From NCBI GenBank assembly GCA_029573495.1, contig JAKQEI010000140.1, positions 1 through 64,000 on the forward strand: a stretch of DNA of 64,000 bases, written 5' to 3'. This DNA comes from Bacteroidota bacterium. Lineage in GTDB: Bacteria; Bacteroidota; Bacteroidia; Flavobacteriales_F; PHOS-HE28. The first letter of the stretch is position 1; the number at the start of each line of letters is the position of its first letter. This document shows, piece after piece, positions 50,521 to 60,190 of this stretch. The notes below the pieces were generated by a model. That model saw only the letters and a list, made by a program, of their open reading frames with translations, did not search any database and was not told the origin of the DNA. The position numbers and the translations under genes were made by a program.

Positions 50521-50548
50521 GAAGCCCCCGCCAATTGGCGGGGGCTTC
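50521..50548. terminator. Bidirectional-type terminator hairpin
   Basis: GAAGCCCCCGCCAA|TTGGCGGGGGCTTC, perfect 28-bp palindrome between the SBBP gene and rarA. Confidence 0.85.
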
Positions 50549-50581
50549 TGCTTTCCGACATGGTACCTTCGCGCGAGCAAC

Positions 50582-51871
50582 GTGGAAGTATCCGGACCAT
50601 TGGCCGAACGCATGCGCCCGAACACCTTGGAGGAGGTGGTGGGCCAGGAGCATCTCGTGGGTACCCAAGGTGTACTTCGCAAGGCGCTCTCCGGAGGCAT
50701 GCTACCGAGCATGATCCTCTGGGGGCCACCCGGTGTAGGCAAGACGACCCTCGCCCGCCTCATCGCCCAGGACCTGAAGCGCCCGTTCCATGCGCTCAGT
50801 GCCATCAACAGCGGCGTGAAGGATGTCCGTGAGGTCATCGAACAAGCCAGCGGCACCGGCCTCTTCGCACGGAGCGCCGTTCTCTTCATCGACGAGATCC
50901 ACCGCTTCAGCAAGGCCCAACAGGACAGTCTGCTCGGTGCGGTGGAGAAGGGCACCATCACGCTGATCGGCGCCACCACGGAGAATCCGAGCTTCGAGGT
51001 GATCCCCGCACTCCTCTCCCGCTGCCAGGTGTACGTATTGAAGGCATTGACGGAGGAGCAGCTCCTGGGGCTGTTGGATAGAGCCATGGTCACGGATCCA
51101 CGACTCACGGAACGGAGCATCGACCTCCGCGAGACGGATGCGCTGATGCGCGCCAGTGGTGGTGATGCGCGCCGCCTGTTGAACACCTTCGAACTGTGCG
51201 TCCTCTCGGCAGAGCGTTCTGCGAACGGAGGGATCGTGATCGACAACGCCCTGGTGAAGGAAGTGGTGCAGAACAATGCGGCTCGATATGATAAGCAGGG
51301 CGAGCAGCACTACGACATCATCAGTGCCTTCATCAAGAGCATGCGCGGCAGCGACCCCAACGCGGCGGTCTATTGGCTGGCGCGCATGGTGGAAGGTGGT
51401 GAGGACCCCTTGTTCATCGCGCGACGCATGGTGATCCTGGCCAGCGAGGACATCGGCAATTCCAACCCGAACGCGCTGTTGATGGCCACCACGACCATGC
51501 AGGCGGTGCAGATGATCGGCTGGCCGGAAGGGCGGATCATCCTCAGCCAGTGTGCGATCTACCTGGCCTGTTCACCCAAGAGCAATGCGAGTTACATGGC
51601 GATAGGTGAGGCACAGGCGGCGGTGCGCACCCACGGCGACCTCCCCGTACCACTCGCATTGCGCAACGCCCCCACGCGTTTGATGAAGGAGCTGGACTAT
51701 GGGAAGGAGTATAAGTACAGCCACGACGGTGAGGGCAACTTCATCGATCAGGAATTCCTTCCGGAAGCGCTGAGCGGAACGGCGTTCTACAAACCCGGAG
51801 ATCAGGCGAAGGAGCAGGAACATCGCGCCCTCATCGCCAGGCTGTGGAAGGGCAAATATGCGACCGGCTGA
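50582..51871 (+). CDS. rarA: Replication-associated recombination protein A (AAA+ ATPase; GTG start)
   Basis: RPNTLEEVVGQEHLVG, WGPPGVGKTTLARLIA, FIDEIHRFSKAQQD, AVYWLARMVEGGEDPLFIARR; start moved downstream of the terminator and of TACCTTCG (50564-50571). Confidence 0.93.
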   Translation: MEVSGPLAERMRPNTLEEVVGQEHLVGTQGVLRKALSGGMLPSMILWGPPGVGKTTLARLIAQDLKRPFHALSAINSGVKDVREVIEQASGTGLFARSAVLFIDEIHRFSKAQQDSLLGAVEKGTITLIGATTENPSFEVIPALLSRCQVYVLKALTEEQLLGLLDRAMVTDPRLTERSIDLRETDALMRASGGDARRLLNTFELCVLSAERSANGGIVIDNALVKEVVQNNAARYDKQGEQHYDIISAFIKSMRGSDPNAAVYWLARMVEGGEDPLFIARRMVILASEDIGNSNPNALLMATTTMQAVQMIGWPEGRIILSQCAIYLACSPKSNASYMAIGEAQAAVRTHGDLPVPLALRNAPTRLMKELDYGKEYKYSHDGEGNFIDQEFLPEALSGTAFYKPGDQAKEQEHRALIARLWKGKYATG

Positions 51872-52456
51872 TCAGGCGCGTTCGGACTCGATGTAGCGCT
51901 TGTGCATGTCGTAGATGATCCCAAGGCTGACCATGAGGCCACCCACCCCCTGCTCCACCATCTGCCAGATCACATCCGCCACCACGTGCACCATGCCGCC
52001 CTTCGTGAAGGACATCCCCAACACGAAGATCACCAGATAGACGAAGAATCCGAAGGCTGCACCCAGGAGCATCGAGGTGAACGGGAAGGCCCGTTTCAGC
52101 GAGATCCATTCGTGCATGACGGCCGTGTGAACGGCGAAGGTCATCCCGAAACCGAGCACCAGGTATACAAGACCGGCCAGGCCGAAGTAGAGGCCGATCG
52201 GAATGCGGATCTCCTCCAGATCGGTCAGCGCCACCCCGTGCCACAGCCACGAGATCAGGAACATGACCATCGCTGCAAGCAGCGCAGGGACGAGGATACT
52301 GCGTCTCAACAACACGATTCGCGTTCGGAGGGTGGAAAAGTACTGACCGGGTCGAATTCGAGCACCCCCGAACGTCAACACCGATGTACTTTGCCCCCTG
52401 TATGCAATACGCACGGTCCATTGGGACGGTTGCCTTCGCCGGGATCTTATTATCAA
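51872..52456 (-). CDS. Four-TM membrane protein of unknown function (true start uncertain, possibly TTG near 52312)
   Basis: LLAAMVMFLISWLWHGVALTD... hydrophobic helices; the N-terminal part of the ORF is not protein-like. Confidence 0.55.
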   Translation of the reverse strand: MIIRSRRRQPSQWTVRIAYRGQSTSVLTFGGARIRPGQYFSTLRTRIVLLRRSILVPALLAAMVMFLISWLWHGVALTDLEEIRIPIGLYFGLAGLVYLVLGFGMTFAVHTAVMHEWISLKRAFPFTSMLLGAAFGFFVYLVIFVLGMSFTKGGMVHVVADVIWQMVEQGVGGLMVSLGIIYDMHKRYIESERA

Positions 52457-54012
52457 CCGTGCAAGGCTGTAGGAAGGACGCCGGACCGGCCCGTTGGGAC
52501 ATTGATGTGGCCGCGCCCTTGCTGACCACGCGGCTCACCGTCGGGGACCTCGTTCCGGACTCCCTGCTCTCCGTCGGGCCGGATGGAATGGTGAGCCTGG
52601 TCTATACCTCGGAGCTCTTCGCTGTTGACCTGGATACGCTGCTGGGCCTGCCCGATACAAGCTTCGTATACGCCTATGCGTTCCCGTTACCGGGCAACGA
52701 CCAGTTCAACCTGCCGGCGGGTTTCCCGGTGATCAGCCAGAACAACGTGTTACGCTTCGACCTGCCGGAGGTACAGTTGACCCGTTTGGACATCCGCTCC
52801 GGGGAACTGCAAGTGGACATGCGCAACAAGATCAACAGCCGGGTACTTGGTCATTTCGAGCTACCAAGCGGGCAGTTCCCGGATGGGGTGAACACCCTGG
52901 ACATGGCCGTGGATCCAGGCTCGCCGGGCGCACCAGCGATGTCCACTTTGACACGTGACCTATCGGGGACGCGATTCGACCTTCGCGGGCCGACCTACGA
53001 CCAAGTGAACACGCTCACGACGAACGTGGCGGCGACCCTTGATCCTGATGGCAGCGGGGCCACCGTAACGAACCAGGACAGCGTGGTGGTGCAGGTGGGC
53101 TATAACGAGCTCATCACCGCCTATGCGAAGGGCTACTTCGGGACGAACACCATTGCACAGGAGGATGAGGAGAGCCGACTGACCCTTTTCGACCGCTTCG
53201 TGGGTGGTTCGTTGGACCTGGACCAGGTGACCATGCGCCTGCATGTGGAGAACGGCGTCGGGATGGACATCCAGGTGCGCCTGAACGCTTTCGAGGCCAT
53301 CAACAGCCGCACCGGTGTCACGGTCGATCTGCAGAATGCCATTCTGCAGGGGCCGATCAACCTGAACAGGGCCACGGACAATGGGGACGGCTTCACGCCA
53401 AGCCATTACCAGCGCACGCTGGATAACACGACCAGCAACATCGACGCCTTCGTGGAGAACCTGCCCGACCGCGTGCGTTACGATGTGGAGATCCAACTGA
53501 ATCCGCTCGGTGACATCAGCAACGGCAATGACTTCCTCTACTACGAAAGTGAGTTGAAGGCTGACATCGAGTTGGAGGTCCCCTTGTCGATCATCGCCTC
53601 CGGACTCACGCTCGAGAACTTCTCGAGGCCGGACCTTCCCGGTGATGCGGAGAATCCCACATTGCAACATGGCACCCTGCATCTCTTCGCCTCCAACGGC
53701 TTCCCGTTCGATGCCCGCCTTCTTCTCGACCTGGTGGATGACGAGAACAACGTGCTCAGCTCGATCCCGGTGGATGGCATGGTGCTCGCCGGGAACATCG
53801 GGCCGAACGGCATCGTGAGCTCAGCGACCCGATCCGAACTGCATGCGCCGCTGAACAGCGAGCAGGTGGACCTGCTGTACGCGGGTGCCCGGCTGCGGAC
53901 GCGCGTTGTATTCGACACGGATGCCGACCTCGGACATGTGCGTGTGCTGGACAGATACGCACTGGACCTGCAGGTGACGGTGGATGGCAACTACATGGTG
54001 AACGGGCGATGA
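52402..54012 (+). CDS. Large lipoprotein of unknown function
   Basis: Lipobox-like LSTVQGCRKD; Bacteroidota-style extracytoplasmic beta-rich sequence. Confidence 0.7.
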   Translation: MQYARSIGTVAFAGILLSTVQGCRKDAGPARWDIDVAAPLLTTRLTVGDLVPDSLLSVGPDGMVSLVYTSELFAVDLDTLLGLPDTSFVYAYAFPLPGNDQFNLPAGFPVISQNNVLRFDLPEVQLTRLDIRSGELQVDMRNKINSRVLGHFELPSGQFPDGVNTLDMAVDPGSPGAPAMSTLTRDLSGTRFDLRGPTYDQVNTLTTNVAATLDPDGSGATVTNQDSVVVQVGYNELITAYAKGYFGTNTIAQEDEESRLTLFDRFVGGSLDLDQVTMRLHVENGVGMDIQVRLNAFEAINSRTGVTVDLQNAILQGPINLNRATDNGDGFTPSHYQRTLDNTTSNIDAFVENLPDRVRYDVEIQLNPLGDISNGNDFLYYESELKADIELEVPLSIIASGLTLENFSRPDLPGDAENPTLQHGTLHLFASNGFPFDARLLLDLVDDENNVLSSIPVDGMVLAGNIGPNGIVSSATRSELHAPLNSEQVDLLYAGARLRTRVVFDTDADLGHVRVLDRYALDLQVTVDGNYMVNGR

Positions 54013-55250
54013 GGTACGGGCTGTTCGTGGTTTGTGCCATCCTGTCGATCACCGCGTTGCATGGCCAGGTCGTGCTCCCCGCTGACCCGAGCATCGACCT
54101 GAACGCGGGCTACCGGAGCACCATTTCCGTGACCGGCCTGTTCGACCACAACGCGAACAGTGTGTACAACGAACTCCCGCTGGCGATCCTCCGCGGCGAG
54201 TACCTCGATCGCGACCTGCGCCAACGATCTTCGGATGCGCTGCGCACCAGGAGCAATAGTGTTGGGGAGGTGATCCAGGCACGGCTTCAATGGACCGGTG
54301 CGGCTTGTTGGGGCAGGTATTCCAACTGGCGGCCGGTGCTGAGCATCGCCCATCACGACCAGCTCGGCCTATCGTTCACGGCCGATCAGTTCGACCTGGC
54401 CTTCTTCGGGAACGCGGCGTTCGAAGGGCGTACCGCAGCGCTCTCCCCATCAGGCTATGAGCAGGTCCGCTACCAGACAGTGGGTGTGGGCCTGCGGCAT
54501 GCGGCCAATGGATCCTACCTGCGGCTTGACCTGGTGCGCGGCCTGGCGATGGCGGCGGTGAATGTGGACTACGCCAGCCTGTATACCGGCGAGGACGGCC
54601 AGGTGCTGCGCAGTGCACTGCTCGGCGATCACGTGGCCAGCGACACGGCGGGTTACGACCTCGGACGGACGAACGGGCTGGGAGCAGCCTTCTCCGGTCG
54701 CTGGTCCTTCACCACACGACCGGCGGCGAAGATCCGCTTCAGCATCGGGGTCGAGGATCTGGGCTTCGTGGCCTGGAACGACCGTAGCGTGGCGATCCGG
54801 AAGGACACCTTGATCAGGTATGAAGGCCTTCGCGTGTACGACTTGTTCGCTTTGGATGCTGTGATCGTGAACGAGTCGACCGTGCTCGACACCTTCGGCC
54901 TGCGCTATGAGCATGGCCCGGTCACCCGGCTCCTGCCCTTCCGCGTCTTCGCCGATGTGATGATCCCGCTGAACGAGCAGTGGCGCCTGACCGTTCTGGC
55001 CGAACATCGCCACCTACCCGGCTATCTGCCCCAACTCACCGCACAGGCAAGCCGGGTCCTTGGGAGAAGGACGATGGTCGGTGCCGCGCTCGGCTACGGT
55101 GGCTTCGGTGGCCTGCGGGCCGGACTCTCCATGAAGCGCCGGATCGGCGAACATCTCCTGATCACGCTGTCCACACCGCAGGTCCCGGCCTTCTTCTCCG
55201 GTCGCGCACGGGGTGCCGGCCTCTTCCTCGGGATCGACTACGGATTCTGA
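54009..55250 (+). CDS. DUF5723-like outer-membrane protein
   Basis: Signal peptide; DLNAGYRSTISVTGLFDHNANS...; barrel-like C-terminus; ATGA overlap with upstream lipoprotein. Confidence 0.7.
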   Translation: MRYGLFVVCAILSITALHGQVVLPADPSIDLNAGYRSTISVTGLFDHNANSVYNELPLAILRGEYLDRDLRQRSSDALRTRSNSVGEVIQARLQWTGAACWGRYSNWRPVLSIAHHDQLGLSFTADQFDLAFFGNAAFEGRTAALSPSGYEQVRYQTVGVGLRHAANGSYLRLDLVRGLAMAAVNVDYASLYTGEDGQVLRSALLGDHVASDTAGYDLGRTNGLGAAFSGRWSFTTRPAAKIRFSIGVEDLGFVAWNDRSVAIRKDTLIRYEGLRVYDLFALDAVIVNESTVLDTFGLRYEHGPVTRLLPFRVFADVMIPLNEQWRLTVLAEHRHLPGYLPQLTAQASRVLGRRTMVGAALGYGGFGGLRAGLSMKRRIGEHLLITLSTPQVPAFFSGRARGAGLFLGIDYGF

Positions 55251-55972
55251 TGCAGAAGCACCAATACCTCATCGCGGCTCTGGGCCTGGTCATGGTACTG
55301 GCCTCCCTGTCATTCCTTTCGAAGGATGAACGCATCGCCAGCAGGATCGTGGATCCGGATCAGGAGGCGATCACACTGCATTGGAAGGATGCCACGGGCC
55401 GCATCTTCGGCAACCTCGGGGAGTTGCGTTCGGAACTGGCTGCTCAAGGGCGCGAGATGGTGCTGGGCATGAACGGCGGGATGTTCACCACCGACCACGG
55501 ACCGGTAGGGCTGTACATCGAGGATGGCCGCATGCACCACCGGATCGATCGGCGAACCGGCGGCAACGACAACTTCCACATGCAACCGAACGGTGTCTTC
55601 GGTATCCGTGAGGATGGAAGTGCGTTCGTGATGACCACCGCCGACATGCAGGACATGCTTGGGGTACGCTACGCCACCCAGAGCGGACCGATGCTCGTCA
55701 CCGACGGGAGCATCAATACCCACTTCACCCCGGGATCGAAGAACCTGCACATCCGCAACGGCGTGGGCGTGCGTGCGGACGGTCAGGTCGTCTTCGCCAT
55801 ATCCCGGGAGCCTATCAACTTCCACGACTTCGCCACCTGGTTCCAAGAGCAGGGTTGCAACAACGCGCTGTACCCGGATGGCGCGGTGAGCAAGGCCTAC
55901 ATTCCCGAAGCGGGGATGCGGGACATGGATGGTAGGCTCGGCGTGCTGATCGCGGTGAGCAGGCCGAAGTGA
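55250..55972 (+). CDS. Phosphodiester glycosidase (NAGPA-like) family protein
   Basis: MVLGMNGGMFTTDHGPVGLYIEDGR, SGPMLVTDG, NNALYPDGAVSKAY; start overlaps the upstream stop. Confidence 0.8.
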   Translation: MQKHQYLIAALGLVMVLASLSFLSKDERIASRIVDPDQEAITLHWKDATGRIFGNLGELRSELAAQGREMVLGMNGGMFTTDHGPVGLYIEDGRMHHRIDRRTGGNDNFHMQPNGVFGIREDGSAFVMTTADMQDMLGVRYATQSGPMLVTDGSINTHFTPGSKNLHIRNGVGVRADGQVVFAISREPINFHDFATWFQEQGCNNALYPDGAVSKAYIPEAGMRDMDGRLGVLIAVSRPK

Positions 55973-55977
55973 GCGGC

Positions 55978-55985
55978 TACCTTCG
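55978..55985 (+). promoter_or_regulatory. -7 box TACCTTCG, 4 nt before ATG
   Basis: TACCTTCG-GCCC-ATG(55990). Confidence 0.6.
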
Positions 55986-55989
55986 GCCC

Positions 55990-56316
55990 ATGGCATGGGT
56001 GCTGCTCGTGATCGCGGGCCTCTTCGAGGTGGGCTTCGCCACCTGCCTGGGCAAGGCGAAGGAAGCCAGCGGGAACGCGGTCACCATCTGGTTGGTGGGA
56101 TTCCTGGTCTGTCTGTCCATCAGCATGTACCTGCTCTTCCGCGCCACGCGCACCCTGCCGATCGGCACGGCCTACGCGGTGTGGACGGGCATCGGCGCCG
56201 TGGGGACCGTGCTGGTGGGGATCCTGGTCTTCCGTGAACCCGTGGCCTTCTGGCGACTCTTCTTCCTCACCACGCTGGTGGCGAGCATCGTCGGGTTGAA
56301 GATGGTTACCCACTGA
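55990..56316 (+). CDS. SMR family transporter (SugE/Gdx-like)
   Basis: MAWVLLVIAGLFEVGFATCLGKAKEASG..., LPIGTAYAVWTGIGAVGTVLVGILVFREP. Confidence 0.9.
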   Translation: MAWVLLVIAGLFEVGFATCLGKAKEASGNAVTIWLVGFLVCLSISMYLLFRATRTLPIGTAYAVWTGIGAVGTVLVGILVFREPVAFWRLFFLTTLVASIVGLKMVTH

Positions 56317-56381
56317 GCACGGTTCAAGAACCGCGACATGCAACAGGTCCATGGAGCGTTGATGGCTCGACCTTCGCGTGC

Positions 56382-57179
56382 ATGAAGATCGCGATCGTCG
56401 GTTGTGGGAACATGGGCCAGGCCTATGCACGCAGCTTCCGCAGGTACGGCTTGGTCAAACAGGAGGACCTGCACCTGATCGTCCGGCGCGAACAGGTGGA
56501 CCCGGAACTGAACCGCTTCGGCAGCGTATCCCACGTCATCGATGCTTCGATCGGCGCCTGTGATGTCGTGATCATCGCGGTGAAGCCCCAGGACCACGCG
56601 ACCGTTGCACCTGCGCTGGCCTCGGCATTGAAGCCGGATCAGGTGGTCCTATCGATCATGGCGGGCATCACCATCGCACGCCTGCAACATGACCTCGGGC
56701 ACCGCACGGTGGTCCGCGCCATGCCGAATGCACCGGCGCAGATCGGGCTTGGCATCACCGCCTACGCCACTGGAACGGAACTGAACATGCGCCAGACCCT
56801 GATGGTGGAGCAACTGCTGAACAGCACGGGTCGCGCGGTGCACCTGGAGCATGAGGGACACCTGGACCCCGTGACGGCCTTGAGCGGAAGCGGGCCGGCC
56901 TATTTCTTCCACATCGTGCGCACGATGATCGAAGCGGGGCTTGGGCTCGGGCTCGAACCCCATGTGGCCAGCGCCCTGGTGAAACAGACCATGCTGGGCA
57001 GCTATCATCTGATGGAGCATGCCGACCGGACACCCGACGAGCTCATCAAAGCCGTGATGAGCAAGGGCGGCACCACCGAGGCGGCCTTCAATGTGTTGGA
57101 TGACGGCCATCTGGCTGAGACATTGAAGCTGGCGATCGAAGCGGCCACCGCCAGGGCCATGGAGCTCTCTGGCTCCTAA
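56382..57179 (+). CDS. proC: Pyrroline-5-carboxylate reductase
   Basis: KIAIVGCGNMGQAYARSF, MPNAPAQIGLGITAY, ALSGSGPAYFFHIVRTMIEAG. Confidence 0.95.
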   Translation: MKIAIVGCGNMGQAYARSFRRYGLVKQEDLHLIVRREQVDPELNRFGSVSHVIDASIGACDVVIIAVKPQDHATVAPALASALKPDQVVLSIMAGITIARLQHDLGHRTVVRAMPNAPAQIGLGITAYATGTELNMRQTLMVEQLLNSTGRAVHLEHEGHLDPVTALSGSGPAYFFHIVRTMIEAGLGLGLEPHVASALVKQTMLGSYHLMEHADRTPDELIKAVMSKGGTTEAAFNVLDDGHLAETLKLAIEAATARAMELSGS

Positions 57180-59191
57180 AGCACCGTTACCTCCGTTCTC
57201 CGGTTCAGTGCTCTACCCTCTTCCGTATCGTTGGTGGCCACGGGCCTGGTCTCGCCATAGCCCTTCGCAGTGATACGCGCGGCATCGATCCCTTTGGAGA
57301 CCACGAAGTCGCGCACGGCGTTCGCCCGCTGATCGCTCAAGGTGAGGTTGGCCGCGTCGGCACCCACGTTATCCGTGTGACCTCCGAGTTCGATGCGCAA
57401 CGACGGATTGGCCTGCAGGAGCTTCACCAGCTTCTCCAGTTCGGCATTGGAGGTGGGCAGCAGCTCGAAGCTCGCAGTGTTGAAGAAGATGTTGCGCAGG
57501 GCGATCGTGCTCCCGGTGGTCAACGGACTCAATGGTACTTCCAAGGTGACGGGTTCGATGACCGTGGTGGCCGCCACGTCGTAGTTCTTGGAGAAGAACA
57601 GGTAGCCCTCCGCACTTGCGTTCAGCGCGTACTCGCCACTGGGCAGGCACACCAGGAATTCACCGGTCTTCGGATCACTGTATGCGCCCGTCGTCAGCTG
57701 GCCGGTCTTCAGGTCGTACAACTGCACATCCGCTTCCACCGGAGCTTTGGTGCCCCTATCGAACACCTGTCCTTTGATGTAGGTGATGGGCAGCGGCCGC
57801 GCTTCAGGGTAGAGTTCGAAGCTGTACAGATCAAGGTCGCCGAGGCCACCGATACGATCGCTGGCGAAGTAGGCGATCCTTCCATCAGCGCTCACGAGCA
57901 GGCTGTTCTCATCCGCGCCCGAGTTGATCGGATAACCCAGGTTGAGCGCAGGGCCCCAGCTGCCATCAACCTGCTTGCGGCTCATGAAGATGTCCAGACC
58001 GCCGAAGCCCGGGTGCCCGTTGCTGCTGAAGTAGAGCGTACGACCATCCGGGTGGATCTGCACGCTCTCCTCCTGGTAGGGCGTGTTCACGTTGTCGCCG
58101 AGCTTCACCGGCTTGCTCCATGCACCATCCTCACCCATGGTGGTGGTCCAGATGTCCATGCTCTTGATCCCATCGCGCGCCACGGCGCCACGGATGTAGT
58201 ACAATGTTCGACCATCACTGGCCAGGCTGGGTTGCGTTTCCCAATGGCTCGAGTTCACCGGGGTACCCAGGTTCTGTGGCACACCCCAGCGATCACCGAT
58301 GCGGCGGCTGATGAAGAGGTCACAGCTCCCTTCACCTGACAAAGATCCACCATAGGTACCATCTTCGAGCGCGCACTTCGTGAATATCAGGAAGCGGCCA
58401 TCGGGCGAGAGCGTACCAGCTCCTTCGTTGAAGGCACGCGTGTTCACCACCGGTAGGGGTATGCTCGGCTTCCAGTTGCCCTCCAGATCGCGGCGGCTCA
58501 CGTAGAAGTCCTCCTGCATGCCGTAGATCGGGATCTCCGGTGCCTTGACGCGGCGGGTGAACATCAGCGTGGCATCGTCCGCGGTGATGCACGGGTAGTA
58601 TTCAGGCTCGGCGGAGTTGACGTTCGGCCCCAAGTTCTTCGGCTCGAATGGAACGGGTTGGTTGACGGCCCTGGCCGCGAACTCGCAGTTGCGCAGGCCC
58701 AGCTTCGCGCGTGCCTTGCGCTGAGGCTCTTCCTCCTGCTTCATGTACGCGCTGTAGTTCTTCTCCGCCGCAGCGTAGTCCCCCGCGCGGAACTCGAGGT
58801 CGGCAAGGTGCAACTGTGCGACAGGGAAGAACGCGGGGTTGATGGCCATCACCTCGCGGTATCGGGTCATGGCCGTGGCGGTCTCCCCTTTCTGCTCGGC
58901 GATCTCGGCCAGCATGATCCGCGGTTCGATGAAGCGCGCATCGGCATCCGCGGCCTTGGTGAACTCGGACTCCGCGCAATCCCAACGGCGCTGGCCCATG
59001 CAATCCCGGCCGCTCTCGTACCGCTTGATGGCGCCCTTGTCCGTGGTGCTGTAGGTGCCGGGCTGCGCGGATGCCGTCAGGAGCAGGCCGCATGAACAGG
59101 CGGCGAATGCCAGTCGCGTGCACAGCACGGCCGGGGTGTTCAAGACCGATCTCCAGGTACCATGCGGGCGAGTGGACCGTGCGCTGTTCAT
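57176..59191 (-). CDS. OmpA family protein with TPR and PD40 (WD40-like) repeats
   Basis: C-terminal LRIELGGHTDNVGADAANLTLSDQRANAVRDFVVSKGID; PD40-like LYFSSNGHPGFGGLDIFMS; start MNSARS at 59191. Confidence 0.92.
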   Translation of the reverse strand: MNSARSTRPHGTWRSVLNTPAVLCTRLAFAACSCGLLLTASAQPGTYSTTDKGAIKRYESGRDCMGQRRWDCAESEFTKAADADARFIEPRIMLAEIAEQKGETATAMTRYREVMAINPAFFPVAQLHLADLEFRAGDYAAAEKNYSAYMKQEEEPQRKARAKLGLRNCEFAARAVNQPVPFEPKNLGPNVNSAEPEYYPCITADDATLMFTRRVKAPEIPIYGMQEDFYVSRRDLEGNWKPSIPLPVVNTRAFNEGAGTLSPDGRFLIFTKCALEDGTYGGSLSGEGSCDLFISRRIGDRWGVPQNLGTPVNSSHWETQPSLASDGRTLYYIRGAVARDGIKSMDIWTTTMGEDGAWSKPVKLGDNVNTPYQEESVQIHPDGRTLYFSSNGHPGFGGLDIFMSRKQVDGSWGPALNLGYPINSGADENSLLVSADGRIAYFASDRIGGLGDLDLYSFELYPEARPLPITYIKGQVFDRGTKAPVEADVQLYDLKTGQLTTGAYSDPKTGEFLVCLPSGEYALNASAEGYLFFSKNYDVAATTVIEPVTLEVPLSPLTTGSTIALRNIFFNTASFELLPTSNAELEKLVKLLQANPSLRIELGGHTDNVGADAANLTLSDQRANAVRDFVVSKGIDAARITAKGYGETRPVATNDTEEGRALNRRTEVTVL

Positions 59192-59793
59192 CAAGGAATG
59201 TTCAGGTACTTGTGGGTTTGCAGGGAGACGCGCCAGCGCGGATGGTCCTTCACGAAGTCCACGATCAAGGGCATCATGGCCTCGCGTTTGGACCACTCCG
59301 GTTGGAGCAGGAGCGCGCAATCCGGTGCGGTCTGTTCGGCATGCGCAAGGGCCCATTCCAGATCATGCTTGTTGAACACGATCACCTTCAACTCGTTGGC
59401 CGTGGCATAGATGGCGGGCAAGGGGTTCTTGAATTTCTTCGGACTGAAGCAGATATGGTGCCAGGTCCCGCTCAACGGGTGGGTACCGCTGGTCTCGATG
59501 TGCGTGCGGAAGCCGGCGGAATGGAGCGCGGAGGTGAGTGGTCCGAGGTCGTGCATCGCGGGTTCTCCACCGGTGATCACCGCGATCCGCGCTGGATGTC
59601 GGATCGCCTCCGCCACGATCGCCTGCACCGTCAACAGCGGATGGGCGGCCGCATCCCAGCTTTCCTTCACATCGCACCAGGTGCAACCGACGTCGCAGCC
59701 GCCGAGCCGGATGAAGTAGGCCGCCTGTCCGGCATAGACCCCTTCCCCTTGCAGGGTGTAGAAAGCTTCCATGACGGGCAACTCCGCAGTCAT
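59191..59793 (-). CDS. queE: 7-carboxy-7-deazaguanine synthase
   Basis: FYTLQGEGVYAG, radical-SAM GGCDVGCTWCDVKESW, ITGGEPAMH. Confidence 0.92.
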   Translation of the reverse strand: MTAELPVMEAFYTLQGEGVYAGQAAYFIRLGGCDVGCTWCDVKESWDAAAHPLLTVQAIVAEAIRHPARIAVITGGEPAMHDLGPLTSALHSAGFRTHIETSGTHPLSGTWHHICFSPKKFKNPLPAIYATANELKVIVFNKHDLEWALAHAEQTAPDCALLLQPEWSKREAMMPLIVDFVKDHPRWRVSLQTHKYLNIP

Positions 59794-59797
59794 GGCG

Positions 59798-59805
59798 CAA
59801 AGATG
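59798..59805 (-). promoter_or_regulatory. -7 box-like CATCTTTG, 4 nt before ATG
   Basis: Minus strand CATCTTTG-CGCC-ATG(59793). Confidence 0.5.
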
Positions 59806-59849
59806 GCTACCACGCAGCGAGCACGGTGTTCATCAGGTTGGACGACCAT

Positions 59850-60046
59850 GAAAAAGAAAAGCCCACACAGGGCCGGTTCATAGAACCCATGAAGATCACA
59901 TGGGCGGGATCGCGATGATGGCTTCCGTAATCCTCTTGTTCCCGAAGGAAGACACCCGAAGGTGCCTGAGGCCCGCCGTAGACCACCGAGGGTGCGATCC
60001 CTGATGGAAATTGTTGGTTCCGATGAACACTGGCCTGTGTGGGCTT
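59850..60046 (-). ncRNA. ssrS: Candidate 6S RNA (possibly 6S-Flavo type), about 188 nt plus U tract
   Basis: Closing stem AAGCCCACACAGG (60046-60034) with CCUGUGUGGGCUU (59871-59859), 13 bp; GGGAUCGC/GCGAUCCC apical stem (60001-59994 with 59913-59906); 3'-side hairpin CCCAUG/CAUGGG (59904-59886) in the central bubble; UUUUCUUUUU after the closing stem. Confidence 0.6.
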
Positions 60047-60190
60047 CACGTTGACGACCGGTATGCACCGATCGGGTGGATGCTCCTACAGGTGGATGGA
60101 AAGAACGTTGACGGTACGAATGTACCCACCATCAGAAGCGGATGCAAGGAATGGTGGAAAACTCGTGGGTAGGAACAAGGAACGGTCGGT

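Noticed and set aside
59850-60046. SRP RNA or RNase P RNA as alternative identity for the structured RNA
   Set aside because: I could not find the conserved SRP GGAAGGAAGCA-type apical motif in context, and it is far too short for RNase P RNA.
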